64,000 nucleotides of DNA, from assembly GCA_020861095.1 (NCBI GenBank), contig JAJBTC010000196.1:1-64000 (forward strand), written 5' to 3'. The stretch comes from Bacteroides sp. (GTDB lineage Bacteria; Bacteroidota; Bacteroidia; Bacteroidales; Bacteroidaceae). A program made the position numbers and the translations under genes. How positions within the stretch are numbered: position 1 is the first letter of the stretch; the number at the start of each line of letters is the position of its first letter. The notes below the pieces were generated by a model that saw nothing but the letters and a program-made list of their open reading frames with translations, did not search any database and had not been told where the DNA came from. This document shows positions 20,950-31,142 of the stretch, one piece after another.

Positions 20950-21226
20950 TTTACAATGTATCTGTAGTGCTGCAGGCACGTTCGATTCCAGCCCAGGGCA
21001 AGGAAGCGCAGGGTATCGGAGCGACCGCCACCCTGGGGTGCGAACCGCACACGAAAATGGAATGCTGAAGGCATGATCGAAATATGTATACTTCACTTTC
21101 TTTCGGTCGTCCCTGCGGCACTCACTTTCATGTGCGGTTCGTACCTCAGGGCAGCGTTTGTTTCTCCTCCGCTATCGCTACGGATACACTGCACTTGCCC
21201 TGGGCCAGAATCGGTCGTACCTTCAG
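20950..21226. repeat. Long-hairpin dispersed repeat, copy 1
   Basis: GCACGTTCGATTCCAGCCCAGGGCAAGGAAGCGCAG pairs with CTGCACTTGCCCTGGGCCAGAATCGGTCGTACC; internal arms also pair (GGTGCGAACCGCACACGAAAATG / CTTTCATGTGCGGTTCGTACC). Confidence 0.75.
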
Positions 21227-21622
21227 AATTAGCAAAATGACTTACTCATGTAAAGCGGTTGAAAAAGGTTATATCCTCATGAAGTAAGATCTATGGTGAG
21301 ATACTCTTTTCTCTCTTTTTCCGGGTTGTATTCTCCTGGATACGTAGGTTTTAATTAATAATGAGAATCTCGGTCAACCCCTGTCTTTAAACCATTCCGG
21401 AATTTTATTGTTTTAGGAAATAAACGGTATCGGACGGATATATAAAGCATCCCGATCCGGTGCGGTATACTGTAAATAAGATAGATTTAAGTGTAGTATG
21501 ATGGTTTAATAAACAGGCAGCGGAATGTGAATAATGTATTTTCCGTCTTTTTTATTAAAATCCCTTCCATCATACCTGTCTCTAATTGCTTTGTGAGGGA
21601 AAAGCAGCATAAGTATAACGGT

Positions 21623-22030
21623 ATGACAAAGAAATTTTTAGGTATAGCTTTTCTGGCTATGGCTCTGTGTGTGGGTTTTGCTTCCTGTAGTGATGACGAT
21701 GAAGTGAAGACCGATCGTCTGGTAGGTAAATGGTACGTGACCCATGTAGAAGGTTGGTACATGGAAGATGGTGATAAAAAAGACTATTCCTGGGGTGTGA
21801 ATGATGTATGGACCTATCAGTTCAATTCAGACAATTCGGGAACCGAAGTGGAGCGCGGTGGAGATTCTTATTCTTTTACCTGGAGTGTGCCCAATGATAC
21901 ACATATCAGAATGGCTTTTTCCGGAAAAACGGATGAAACGGTAGAGGTGAGCAAACTGACCAAGTCTACTTTCATTTACAAATATGAAACTTCCGATGAG
22001 TACAGAAGGGTGACCATGGAAAAAAGATAG
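21623..22030 (+). CDS. Lipocalin-like lipoprotein
   Basis: MTKKFLGIAFLAMALCVGFASCSDDD lipobox; DRLVGKWYVTHVEGW lipocalin-like start. Confidence 0.65.
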   Translation: MTKKFLGIAFLAMALCVGFASCSDDDEVKTDRLVGKWYVTHVEGWYMEDGDKKDYSWGVNDVWTYQFNSDNSGTEVERGGDSYSFTWSVPNDTHIRMAFSGKTDETVEVSKLTKSTFIYKYETSDEYRRVTMEKR

Positions 22031-22119
22031 TACGCTGTATAGGGAAGAAGAACGGTGGATCGAAAACCAGAGAGCAACAGGTGGGAGATCCGGTGTGTAA
22101 CTTTTTCCATACGATATAA

Positions 22120-22165
22120 AAGAGCCGTTGTTTACCTGCTAACAGGTAAACAACGGCTCTTTTGT
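22120..22165 (+). terminator. Strong intrinsic terminator hairpin
   Basis: AAAGAGCCGTTGTTTACCTG CTAA CAGGTAAACAACGGCTCTTTT: ~20-bp perfect stem. Confidence 0.85.
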
Positions 22166-22178
22166 GAATAGTGCTACA

Positions 22179-22237
22179 GAACCTTGAAAAAGGGGGAAGC
22201 GGCTCAGGACCGTCTCCCCCTTTTTCAAGGTTCTGTT
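22179..22237. terminator. Second long hairpin (bidirectional terminator candidate)
   Basis: AGAACCTTGAAAAAGGGGGA ... TCCCCCTTTTTCAAGGTTCT, perfect 20-bp stem. Confidence 0.7.
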
Positions 22238-22287
22238 TTTTCATAGAAAGGGTCAGGTTAAAGTCTTGTCTGATGAAGAGGATGTGT

Positions 22288-23775
22288 TTACGGATAGGTT
22301 ACTACTTCCGAAAGGCGGCTTTCGACCTGATCTTTGTTGACTGCCGAAACCGCGTATCTCCCTTTTCCGGGCAGTTGGAAGGAGACATCCCGCGTGATCT
22401 CCAGAAGTTGTGCCTGCTGATCCTCTATCTGGTATACCGCGTATCGCAGATCGCCGTTGCCAGCCTGCCAGCGGAGCACTCCTCCGTCTGTCTGCACGTG
22501 CGCAGGAGTGGAAGGCTCCGCTACTGTTTTTCTTCCCATAAAGGGGATCAGGGATTGATTGCCGTACACTTTTCTGAGTGTAGCAAGGATGTCGATGCGG
22601 TTGGCTGTGAACGCGGTTCCATTGAACAGCATGGCACCTGTTACCTTTTCCTGTTTGCGGGCATAGAAGAATTGAGTTTCCAGCTCTTCGGGCTTCATAA
22701 AAATATCTCCTTCCCTGGGGTTGCCGAATTTGTAGAGACCGTATCCGATCAGTACGGGTACATCGAAACTGTTTGCCGGCCACCAGTCACACAGGTGTAT
22801 GAAGTTGAGCGCGATGTTCTGTGTGCTGGCGTAGAGCTGGGGAGTGACATAGTCTATCCATCCCTTCTCGCACCAGAGGCGGATGTCCGCGTACAGGTCG
22901 TCGTAGTTGCTGATGCCGCTCGTTTCCGAACCGTTCGGGTCCTGTGATCGGTGTCGCCAGGCTGCATACGGACTGATACCGAACAGGATATCGGGGCGCA
23001 CGCGTACCACCAATTGGTGGATATCTTCGATCATCGTATTTACATTCCCGCGCCGGAAATCCTCTACATTCGTATAGTCTTGTCCGTATATCCGGAAATC
23101 TTCCGCATCGTCTATCTCCACGCCGGCTTGCGGATAAGGATAGAAATAGTCGTCGAAATGGATCCCGTCTACATCGTACCGGGTGATGAGATCTTCGATT
23201 ACATCCAACAGGTGTTGCCTGGCCTCCGGAATAGCCGGGCGGTACATCAACAGGTTACCGTAACGCATTTTCCACTCCGGACGGTCTTCTCCCGGATAGC
23301 CGGGGGTGGGCGTGAAACTACCCGCCGAGTTGGAGATACGGAACGGATTCATCCAGGCATGGAACTCCAATCCTCTTTTGTGGGTTTCATCGATCAGGAA
23401 TTGCATCACGTCGTAGCCCGGCGATTGGCCCCGTGTGCCTGTGATGTACTCACTCCAGGGTTCGAGTGCGGATTCGTAGAAGGCATCCGCGGTAGGGCGT
23501 ATCTGCATGACCACCGCGTTGAGGTTGTATTCCACGAAAGTATCCAGGTAGCGGATGTACTGTGCTCTCTGCGCCTCTGTATCGGACGTGTTTGCCGGCC
23601 AGTCCATTCTGCCTACGGTGGCTACCCAGGCGGCGCGGAACTCTTTCCGGGGCATCCGGATCTCGTCTTTCTCTTCGGGAGGAGGCCCGTCTGTAGGGCT
23701 GTCGCTGCATGCGTGCAATGCCAGGGCGTTGAGTAGGCAGATTGCTGATAGTAAGAATGTTTTTATCTGTTTCAT
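22288..23775 (-). CDS. Family-10-like glycosyl hydrolase (GHL10/DUF187, YddW/DigH-like), lipoprotein
   Basis: MKQIKTFLLSAICLLNALALHACSD; EFRAAWVATVGRMDWPAN; LNAVVMQIRPTADAFYESALEPWSEYITG; FHAWMNPFRISN; DGIHFDDYFYPYP. Confidence 0.92.
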   Translation of the reverse strand: MKQIKTFLLSAICLLNALALHACSDSPTDGPPPEEKDEIRMPRKEFRAAWVATVGRMDWPANTSDTEAQRAQYIRYLDTFVEYNLNAVVMQIRPTADAFYESALEPWSEYITGTRGQSPGYDVMQFLIDETHKRGLEFHAWMNPFRISNSAGSFTPTPGYPGEDRPEWKMRYGNLLMYRPAIPEARQHLLDVIEDLITRYDVDGIHFDDYFYPYPQAGVEIDDAEDFRIYGQDYTNVEDFRRGNVNTMIEDIHQLVVRVRPDILFGISPYAAWRHRSQDPNGSETSGISNYDDLYADIRLWCEKGWIDYVTPQLYASTQNIALNFIHLCDWWPANSFDVPVLIGYGLYKFGNPREGDIFMKPEELETQFFYARKQEKVTGAMLFNGTAFTANRIDILATLRKVYGNQSLIPFMGRKTVAEPSTPAHVQTDGGVLRWQAGNGDLRYAVYQIEDQQAQLLEITRDVSFQLPGKGRYAVSAVNKDQVESRLSEVVTYP

Positions 23776-23865
23776 AGATCGTGATAGTAAAGATCTGTTA
23801 TTTCTGGATTGTATCGTATTACGTACTATGTGATTCCACTTGCTATTCGCCATTTTCCAGGGATG

Positions 23866-23911
23866 GTTGGACATATATCGCGGAGACGCACGCCGTGCGT
23901 CTCTACAGGCG
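23866..23911. repeat. GACGC-family repeat, solo end
   Basis: GGTTGGACATATATCGCGGAGACGCACGCCGTGCGTCTCTACAGG. Confidence 0.8.
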
Positions 23912-23971
23912 GACGATTGCTTTAGAATATGTGTATTTCAAATCGTAAATCGTAAATGGTCCATTCGTCAA

Positions 23972-25648
23972 TCATTCGATCTCCGTATTTTTCGGGAATT
24001 CCACCACAATGAACCCCGCTCTTACGGCCGCTCCGAAGATACGCAGGTTCTCATGGACCACTCCCCAACCCGTGTTGGCAGAGAAGGCGGAGGCCGGAGC
24101 TCCGTTGAGTTCGTAAGAGAACAAAGGTATCCTATCTCCCTCCTCGAACTGAGTGAGTGCCTGCACGGTATTTGCTCCGGCGGACAGGTCGTAGAGGTAG
24201 ACCGTCTGTACCGGCTTGCCGGCAGCACGGGCGGTGGTCATCAGCATATATCTTTCGTTGTTGTAGTTAAATATACGGATGTCTGTCCCCTCTATCGGAA
24301 TGCTTTCCGGATCCATCCGGTACAGTACATTCCCCTCTCTGTCTATCAATACCGCTATGGCCTGTGTACTGGTCAGAATAAATTCGTTGTCCGAACCCTG
24401 AACCTGATTCACAGAGGAATAGTACGAGGCCGTCACAGGCGGTGTGATCATCCGGGGATTGTCTACCTGTGTGAAGTTTGTCACATCTAAGCGCAGCATC
24501 TCCGTACCGTCCTGGGTAAGAAGGAAGATGGTTCCGTTGCCCTGTTCATCGAGACAGACAGAGAGGTTGTCTCCAAAGCGTCCGGAGGTGATCCGGGTTC
24601 CGTTGTGCGTACCGTCGAAGCTGAATACCGTTTCCGCTGTGGCATATTCATCGGCCCAGTGGTAGATCTTCAATCTGCCCGTACCGCTATCGGCCACTCC
24701 CGTAGTCAGGTTGGCAATGTAGATGTGGTTGTGGCTGAGGCGTCCGGCACTGATCAGATAGGTACCATCGGCCACTCCTGTTATGTCTAAGATCTTTGCG
24801 TTGCCTGCGTTCCCGTTCCTGAGATCGTCGTAAGAGAGGATCTTCGGATAGTTGCCCCCTTCCCGGGAAACGATCAATACTTTGTTCCCGTCGAAGTCGG
24901 CACTACGGGTATTCTCGGCAGAGAAATCTCCCGGCATAGCGAATCCGGTGTCCGAGGCAGAATAGTCTAACAGCAACGGCGAAAAGAAGTCCGCTCCAAA
25001 CGTCGGGGTGGGCTCAAAAGAGAGGTGATAAGCAGACTCTAAACCCAGAAAGTCCAGTATCACCTCTCCGGGGTCATCCCGCCAGATCTTTCCGTCGCGC
25101 AGGTTGGTAAATCTATACGTCGATCGTTTGGGAAGGCCCGATACGGCAGTAATCTCCACGCTGTTGCTCTGAGGTGCATTGAGGTACACCGTCTGGCTGG
25201 CATGGTGTATATAGCCCGTAGCCAGGTCGCCATCCTCTTTTTGCAGGGACACTGCTTGCAGGATCGGATGTTCCGTGGCCGCTGCCAGAGCAATGTTCAC
25301 CTGGTAAATACGTTGGTTCCCGCCGTTCACCACCTCCATCTGCTGTGTCGGTTGCCGGGAGAAGTTGTACACTTCTTCTGTCAGCGAAGCACCTAAAGAG
25401 AGTTTCCCGCCGAAGCGGATGGCCTCCACATCCGTCTCCGCCGCTATGTAGAAGTTCACGCTTTGGTTCTCTTGGTCCACCGTACCCGCATAGTTAACAT
25501 TTCCGGCCAGTCCGCCATTGGTCACATTCAGTGTATAAATAAAGGTCTCTCCGGAAGGGTTCTCCACGATCCCGTCGTCGGAGCAACTGTGAGACACTGC
25601 CGCGAGCAGCATCCCCAGGGTGATGTATACTATATATAATCGTTTCAT
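23972..25648 (-). CDS. DUF4623-like SusCD-associated lipoprotein
   Basis: MKRLYIVYITLGMLLAAVSHSCSDDG lipobox; beta-propeller-like repeats; directly downstream of susD. Confidence 0.65.
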   Translation of the reverse strand: MKRLYIVYITLGMLLAAVSHSCSDDGIVENPSGETFIYTLNVTNGGLAGNVNYAGTVDQENQSVNFYIAAETDVEAIRFGGKLSLGASLTEEVYNFSRQPTQQMEVVNGGNQRIYQVNIALAAATEHPILQAVSLQKEDGDLATGYIHHASQTVYLNAPQSNSVEITAVSGLPKRSTYRFTNLRDGKIWRDDPGEVILDFLGLESAYHLSFEPTPTFGADFFSPLLLDYSASDTGFAMPGDFSAENTRSADFDGNKVLIVSREGGNYPKILSYDDLRNGNAGNAKILDITGVADGTYLISAGRLSHNHIYIANLTTGVADSGTGRLKIYHWADEYATAETVFSFDGTHNGTRITSGRFGDNLSVCLDEQGNGTIFLLTQDGTEMLRLDVTNFTQVDNPRMITPPVTASYYSSVNQVQGSDNEFILTSTQAIAVLIDREGNVLYRMDPESIPIEGTDIRIFNYNNERYMLMTTARAAGKPVQTVYLYDLSAGANTVQALTQFEEGDRIPLFSYELNGAPASAFSANTGWGVVHENLRIFGAAVRAGFIVVEFPKNTEIE

Positions 25649-25680
25649 CTTAGTTGTTATTAGATTCCTGATTCCTGCTT

Positions 25681-27390
25681 TTATTCTCTCCACTCTTTCG
25701 TTTGTGTCAGGGTATATCCATTCTCCAGATAAAGTTGTATCTGGTTGGAAGGCACTGGGTTGATGTAGTTCCGCGGCAGAGGAGCAGCCCTTTCGTTGCC
25801 CCGGTTGCACAGGATATATCCTTCATCTGCTCCGTCTGCGATGTAAATATCGCTCCGGCTCACTTTCGGGTAGTCCGCGTAGCGGATATAAGCCCCGTAG
25901 CGGATGTCCGGATTGGCTCCGTTGTACATATAATCCATCTTTTTCCAGCGTTTCAGGTCGTTGAGGCGGAATCCTTCCAGTACCAGCTCCACCCTTCTCT
26001 CACGTCGTATTTCCCAGAGCATGGCCGGTACGTCCGGATCCCGTTTGGGATCGTCGTAGACCGTACCGTTTACTGCCGGTTCCCCTCCGATGACCTGCAA
26101 AGCAGGAAGGGTCATTCCCCGGCGGCCACGCAACAGGTTGACGGAGATATCCAGATCGTCCTGTGTCAGTAGTCCCAGTTCCCAGGTAGCCTCCGCGTAG
26201 TTGAGAAGTACCTCTCCCAGGCGTACTACCGGGGCATCCGTAATGTTCTGGGTAGAGAAGTATTTCAGATCCGGATGGTCGGCCTGCTCGTCGTCCATGT
26301 ATTTCCGCAGCGAGAAGCCTGATGTGGAATAGTCGAAAGGGCTGCAATCTTCTCCGCGCAGGAAATACCTGTCGCGGAAGGTAGCCGTGAGCCGTGGGTC
26401 GCGGTTACTGAAGAACTGTTCCGCGGTGATGGCTTTCCATTCCGGATCGGTCGCGTATACCGGCAGCCCGTCTTTGGTCAGGTAGCTTTCCAGGAGCGAA
26501 CGGGTAGCTCCCGTCTGGGCCTCTTTGTTGGTATAGGTGAGCGTAGAGTGCGACAAGATACCCGCCTGGTATTTGCGGTAGAAGATCACCTCTGTGTTCG
26601 AAGAGAGGTCTTCCGAAGAGAACAGCGCGTTGTAACTGTCCGACACAAAGAACCTGCGCGCGTTCATTATTACCAGCGCCGCCTTCCGGGCAGCCGTCAG
26701 GCATTCTATGGCCAGTTCCTGGTCGATGTCGTGATACTTCAGGAAAGTCCCTTCGCGCAGCAACAGGCGTGAAGCCACGGCCGCCACCACATATTTATTG
26801 AGATTCAGCGTCCCGTCGTTCTCCCGGGTGTTCTCTATCGCGAAGGTAAGATCCTCCAGTATCTTCCGGACTACCTGTGTACGCGGGTCGCGGTCTTTGA
26901 ACAGTTCGTCTTTCTCATCGGTAGCCAATACCCTGTCGTACCAGGGCACATCTCCATACGTAAAGACCAAGTTGGCATATTCCGTCGCGCGGAAGAAGCG
27001 TGAGATGCCGAGCCAGTGATTTCTGGCCTCCTCTTCCAGTTCCTCCATCCCTTCTACTTGTTCCAGCATATAGTTGGCTTTTCTCACTGTGGTAAAGGTC
27101 CAGCCACTGTCTGTTTCGGGAATACGCAGGGGGGTGAAGTCGTTCTGCACATTGTGAGCAATATCGTCGTTCAGGGTTTGTCCCAGGAAGAAGGGCCCGT
27201 TGGAGCCACCCGATCCGTATCCGGCGAAATAGCGGGTATAGAATCCATAGGAATAAGTACGTACATGACTCTCGGTTTTCCAATAGTCGGCATCGGAGAT
27301 CACATCGAGCGGTTGTCTGTCTAAAAAGTCGTCGCAGGCTGTGAGCAGCAGCAACAACGGGCAGAAAAGCAGAGATTTGATACGTTTCAT
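25681..27390 (-). CDS. SusD/RagB-family nutrient-binding lipoprotein
   Basis: MKRIKSLLFCPLLLLLTACDDFLDRQPLDVISDADYW; C-terminal ..RRERRVELVLEGFRLNDLKRWKK. Confidence 0.95.
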   Translation of the reverse strand: MKRIKSLLFCPLLLLLTACDDFLDRQPLDVISDADYWKTESHVRTYSYGFYTRYFAGYGSGGSNGPFFLGQTLNDDIAHNVQNDFTPLRIPETDSGWTFTTVRKANYMLEQVEGMEELEEEARNHWLGISRFFRATEYANLVFTYGDVPWYDRVLATDEKDELFKDRDPRTQVVRKILEDLTFAIENTRENDGTLNLNKYVVAAVASRLLLREGTFLKYHDIDQELAIECLTAARKAALVIMNARRFFVSDSYNALFSSEDLSSNTEVIFYRKYQAGILSHSTLTYTNKEAQTGATRSLLESYLTKDGLPVYATDPEWKAITAEQFFSNRDPRLTATFRDRYFLRGEDCSPFDYSTSGFSLRKYMDDEQADHPDLKYFSTQNITDAPVVRLGEVLLNYAEATWELGLLTQDDLDISVNLLRGRRGMTLPALQVIGGEPAVNGTVYDDPKRDPDVPAMLWEIRRERRVELVLEGFRLNDLKRWKKMDYMYNGANPDIRYGAYIRYADYPKVSRSDIYIADGADEGYILCNRGNERAAPLPRNYINPVPSNQIQLYLENGYTLTQTKEWRE

Positions 27391-27413
27391 AGATGTAAAA
27401 TTTATGTTTTCAA

Positions 27414-30400
27414 TCAAAAAGATACTTGCAGACCCAAAGACGTGGTTCGCGTATACGGATACGAGCGTCCGATGTATCCGCCGTCTCCGGTGGAAATATT
27501 GGTCTCCGGGTCGATGGGTATATGGCCCAGGTGATGGAATTCGAACAGGTTCTCCAGGTTCAGATAGACACGCAGGTTCCTGATATGTGCCTTGCGTACG
27601 ATCTTCTGGGGCAACGTATACCCTATGGTCACGTTCTTCACACGGCAATAAGCCATATTCAGCAGATACTTGGTCTGTATCACGAAATTCATGGTGTTAT
27701 TAGACTGACCCGTAGGAGTGAGGCGCGGGTAGAACGCGTTGGGATTTTCCGGTGTCCAGTAGTCTTCCTGGTGGGTATACCAGGCTGCGGTGTGCGCGAA
27801 TCCCGGAACGAAGATAGATCCGCTGCTCCACAGCTGGCGTTTTCCTACCCCTTGCAGGAATACGCCGAGGTCTATCCCTTTGTAGTCCATGCCCAGACGC
27901 AGGCCGTATTCATAGCGGGGGGTAGAATTTCCGATCACCTTCATATCTCCCGGATTGTCTACCGTATTGTCTCCTTTATCAATTTTCCCGCTGCCATCCA
28001 GGTCTTTGAACTTCACATCCCCGGGGCCAAACCGGAACCAGCTCTGCCCGCTTCCGCTGGAGATATAACTCTGATCGGCCAGGTGGCTTTTCAATACATA
28101 CGTCCCGTCCGGAGCGATGTCGAAATCATCCTCGGTGAAGAAACGGTCGGTCACGTATCCCCAGATCTCTCCATAGGTCTTTCCTTCGTAGATATCGGTC
28201 ACTAACCGCGATCCGGAGCGGTATTTGGTATATTTGATCCTGGCATCGTACAGAGAAGCCATCGCGTTGATACCCCATCCGTTGGTAAAGCGGTGCCGGA
28301 AATCGACCGCAATTTCCCAGCCTTTGGTGGTGAGTTCACCGAAGTTCACTCTCGGAGCGGTGTTGCCGAAGGTAGAAGGGAGTGCCTCGCCACTGGTGAT
28401 CATGTTGCTGGTGACGCGGGTGAAACGATCGAAGGTTACTCCCAGCCTGTCATTGAAAAGGCGCAGGTCTGCTCCGATGTTGGTAGTGGTCACTTTCTCC
28501 CAGGTGAATCCGCTGCTGATGGCTCTGGGCAGACCGAAAGTACGTTCCGCAGTTTCCCCTCTTACCCATTCCGAAGAGGTAGAGGTGAGGATAGGCAGGA
28601 AGACATACTTCTCCGAAGAGCTCTCTACGTCCTGGTTACCGATCGTTCCCCGGGAGGCGCGGATCTTCACATGGCTCAGCCAGGGTTTCACAGGCTGCAT
28701 AAACGCCTCTTCGGATACGATCCAGCCGGCAGAGGCCGAAGGGAAGAATCCCCACAGGTTGTTTTGTGGAAAACGGGAAGAACCATCCATGCGCCCGTTC
28801 AGTTCCAGCAGGTAGCGCCCGTTGTACGCGTAGTTGATCCGGCCGAAATAGCCCAGACAGGCCCAGTGGCCGTGGTAGCCCGAAGCAAACTGATCGCCGG
28901 TGGCTAAGCTGAATTCTGGTTTAGAGGGGTCGACTAAGTCTCTGCGTTCGCCTGTCAGTCCGGTGTTGGTATAGTACTCAATATTCATTCCCGCCAGGGC
29001 GTTCAGCGTATGTTTGCTCCATTCCTTGTTGTAGCGCCCTACGACATTACCTACGTGGAAATCGCTCTGGTCGGTGGCGTTCCTCACCATGTTCTTACTG
29101 GCCGGTGTCCATACCTCATGGGTCAGCCCTCCGTTCCAGAAGTTCCATCCCGACACCTCTCCTCCGTTGGTACGGGTGAGCCTGTCAGTCCGGGTATATA
29201 CATAATCCATATCTACGCTCAGGCCTTTGACAAGATGTATAGTCGTTCCTAAGGAGATGCGCGTGTAGTTGTTGGTACGGTTGTTGCGGTTGGCCTGTTC
29301 GGTCTCCGTCACCGCGTTGCGGAAAGGAATGCCCTGGTAGGTGCCATAAGGCATGATGCGCGGCCAGCGGTAGAGGTAGTACCAGGAGTTGTAATTGTCT
29401 GAGGTAGAGTATTCGTACGGAGTCTCCAGGATGGTTTTGGAGAAAATGAGCTTGGAACGTACATTCACCCGGTCGTTGACTTTCGTAGAGGTGCCGAACG
29501 TTACGTTGTAGCGCTGGAATTTGTCTGTATTCACTTGGATCACTCCCTCCTCTTCCAGGTATCCCAGGCTCAGGTTGTAGGAGGTTTGTGACACCGTCCC
29601 GCTGACAGATAGGTTGTGAGTCTGCTGGAATGCGTTTTTGTTGATGTATTTGTCAGGGGCATCGAAGCTCCGGTAGAAATAGAGCTTGTTATCGATCATT
29701 TCAAAATCGCGCCCCAATACCATTTCATTGCTCAGTTTCATGTGGCCATATACCCGTTCCCACTCGCGCATACGCTCGATAGACTCCGGGTTCCAGTAGA
29801 GGAAGTTGTCGCTTCGCTGCTCCTGCAGGTTGGGGTTCGAGCGCAGTCCGGCCTCCCAGGACATTTCGGCGCCTTTCACGGCACTGGATATGGTGGGGGT
29901 GACGGTAGGGCGCCTCCAGGAGAAGTTGTTGGAGTAGTTGATCGTGAACTTTTCTCCTTCCCTGGCCTTTTTGGTGGTGATGAGTACCACACCGAAAGCC
30001 GCGCGTGTACCGTAGATAGAGGTGGAGGCCGCGTCTTTAAGGATGGAGATACTTTCCACATCATCCGGGTTGATGATCTGCAGGCTCGATACCTCGGCGT
30101 TGTCTACCAGGACCAACGGGCTGGAACTTCCGTTGACCGAGCCTATGATCCCGCGCACCCGTATGGAGGCATCCGTACCGATGGCCCCGGTATTGGTGCG
30201 GATCGTCAGCCCCGGTGCACTTCCCTGCAAACCGCGCGCGATATCGGGAATGGAACGTCCGGTGAGCTGATCTTTTACATTCACCGTAGAGACAGACCCG
30301 GTGAGGTTTTCTTTTCGTTGGGTACCGTAGCCCACAACCACTACCTCGTCTAAGGTTTTGTAGTCTGTGCGTAGGGTAATGACTAAGTGGTTTTGCTGTC

Positions 30401-30995
30401 CGACGCGTACCTCCTGGGTCTTCATACCGATGTAAGTGACGACTAAGACCGATCTTTCGTCGAAATCTCCGGTGAGGCTGAAATTCCCGTTGACATCGGT
30501 GATTGTACCGTGGACCGTCCCTTTCAGGGTAACGTTGGCACCGATCAGTTCCTCTCCGCTTTCATCGACTACTTTGCCTGTAAGGGGCTTCCGGACTTGT
30601 GTGACAGATGGCTTCTCGTCTGCCTGGGCAGAAGTGGTAAGAAGAATGTAGGAGCCCTCGATGCTGTACTTTACATGGGTTTTCGCAAATATACCAGTCA
30701 GTACTTCCGGAACAGGTTTCTCTTTCGCATATACACTTACTTTCTGCCGGAGGTCTACAGTGGAGTTGACCACAAACAGGTAGTGGGTCTGTTGCTCAAT
30801 CTCACTCAGTACCTGTTCCAACGGACAGTTGCTGCGGGAAAGAGTGATCTGTGTGTTTTGACTGTGGCTATTCTCTGCATAGACGGAGAGAATCGGGAAA
30901 AAAGCCAGGAACCAGGTGATCTTCATCGTTCTGAATACGTGTCGGGTTTGTGTTTTTCGGGGCGGGAGTGTACCCCACAAAGAAAATTTATTCAT
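27414..30995 (-). CDS. SusC/RagA TonB-linked outer-membrane protein with N-terminal STN (secretin/TonB) domain
   Basis: STN region CPLEQVLSEIEQQTHYLFVVNSTVDLRQKVSVYAKEKPVPEVL; LTGKVVDESGEELIGANVTLKGT; TLDEVVVVGYGTQRKENLTGSV. The true start may be the internal MKITWFLAFF. Confidence 0.95.
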   Translation of the reverse strand: MNKFSLWGTLPPRKTQTRHVFRTMKITWFLAFFPILSVYAENSHSQNTQITLSRSNCPLEQVLSEIEQQTHYLFVVNSTVDLRQKVSVYAKEKPVPEVLTGIFAKTHVKYSIEGSYILLTTSAQADEKPSVTQVRKPLTGKVVDESGEELIGANVTLKGTVHGTITDVNGNFSLTGDFDERSVLVVTYIGMKTQEVRVGQQNHLVITLRTDYKTLDEVVVVGYGTQRKENLTGSVSTVNVKDQLTGRSIPDIARGLQGSAPGLTIRTNTGAIGTDASIRVRGIIGSVNGSSSPLVLVDNAEVSSLQIINPDDVESISILKDAASTSIYGTRAAFGVVLITTKKAREGEKFTINYSNNFSWRRPTVTPTISSAVKGAEMSWEAGLRSNPNLQEQRSDNFLYWNPESIERMREWERVYGHMKLSNEMVLGRDFEMIDNKLYFYRSFDAPDKYINKNAFQQTHNLSVSGTVSQTSYNLSLGYLEEEGVIQVNTDKFQRYNVTFGTSTKVNDRVNVRSKLIFSKTILETPYEYSTSDNYNSWYYLYRWPRIMPYGTYQGIPFRNAVTETEQANRNNRTNNYTRISLGTTIHLVKGLSVDMDYVYTRTDRLTRTNGGEVSGWNFWNGGLTHEVWTPASKNMVRNATDQSDFHVGNVVGRYNKEWSKHTLNALAGMNIEYYTNTGLTGERRDLVDPSKPEFSLATGDQFASGYHGHWACLGYFGRINYAYNGRYLLELNGRMDGSSRFPQNNLWGFFPSASAGWIVSEEAFMQPVKPWLSHVKIRASRGTIGNQDVESSSEKYVFLPILTSTSSEWVRGETAERTFGLPRAISSGFTWEKVTTTNIGADLRLFNDRLGVTFDRFTRVTSNMITSGEALPSTFGNTAPRVNFGELTTKGWEIAVDFRHRFTNGWGINAMASLYDARIKYTKYRSGSRLVTDIYEGKTYGEIWGYVTDRFFTEDDFDIAPDGTYVLKSHLADQSYISSGSGQSWFRFGPGDVKFKDLDGSGKIDKGDNTVDNPGDMKVIGNSTPRYEYGLRLGMDYKGIDLGVFLQGVGKRQLWSSGSIFVPGFAHTAAWYTHQEDYWTPENPNAFYPRLTPTGQSNNTMNFVIQTKYLLNMAYCRVKNVTIGYTLPQKIVRKAHIRNLRVYLNLENLFEFHHLGHIPIDPETNISTGDGGYIGRSYPYTRTTSLGLQVSF

Positions 30996-31142
30996 ATCTT
31001 TGCATGGATTTGATGGGTTAATAGTAAATGGATCAAGTAATTATCGTGTGAAGTCGAATGTCGGCAAGTTGGGTGTCGCGTGCCCCCATTCTTTGTCTGA
31101 TTAAGGAGGAGTTCCTTACTTCATTTTTTCCATAGGCCTGAA

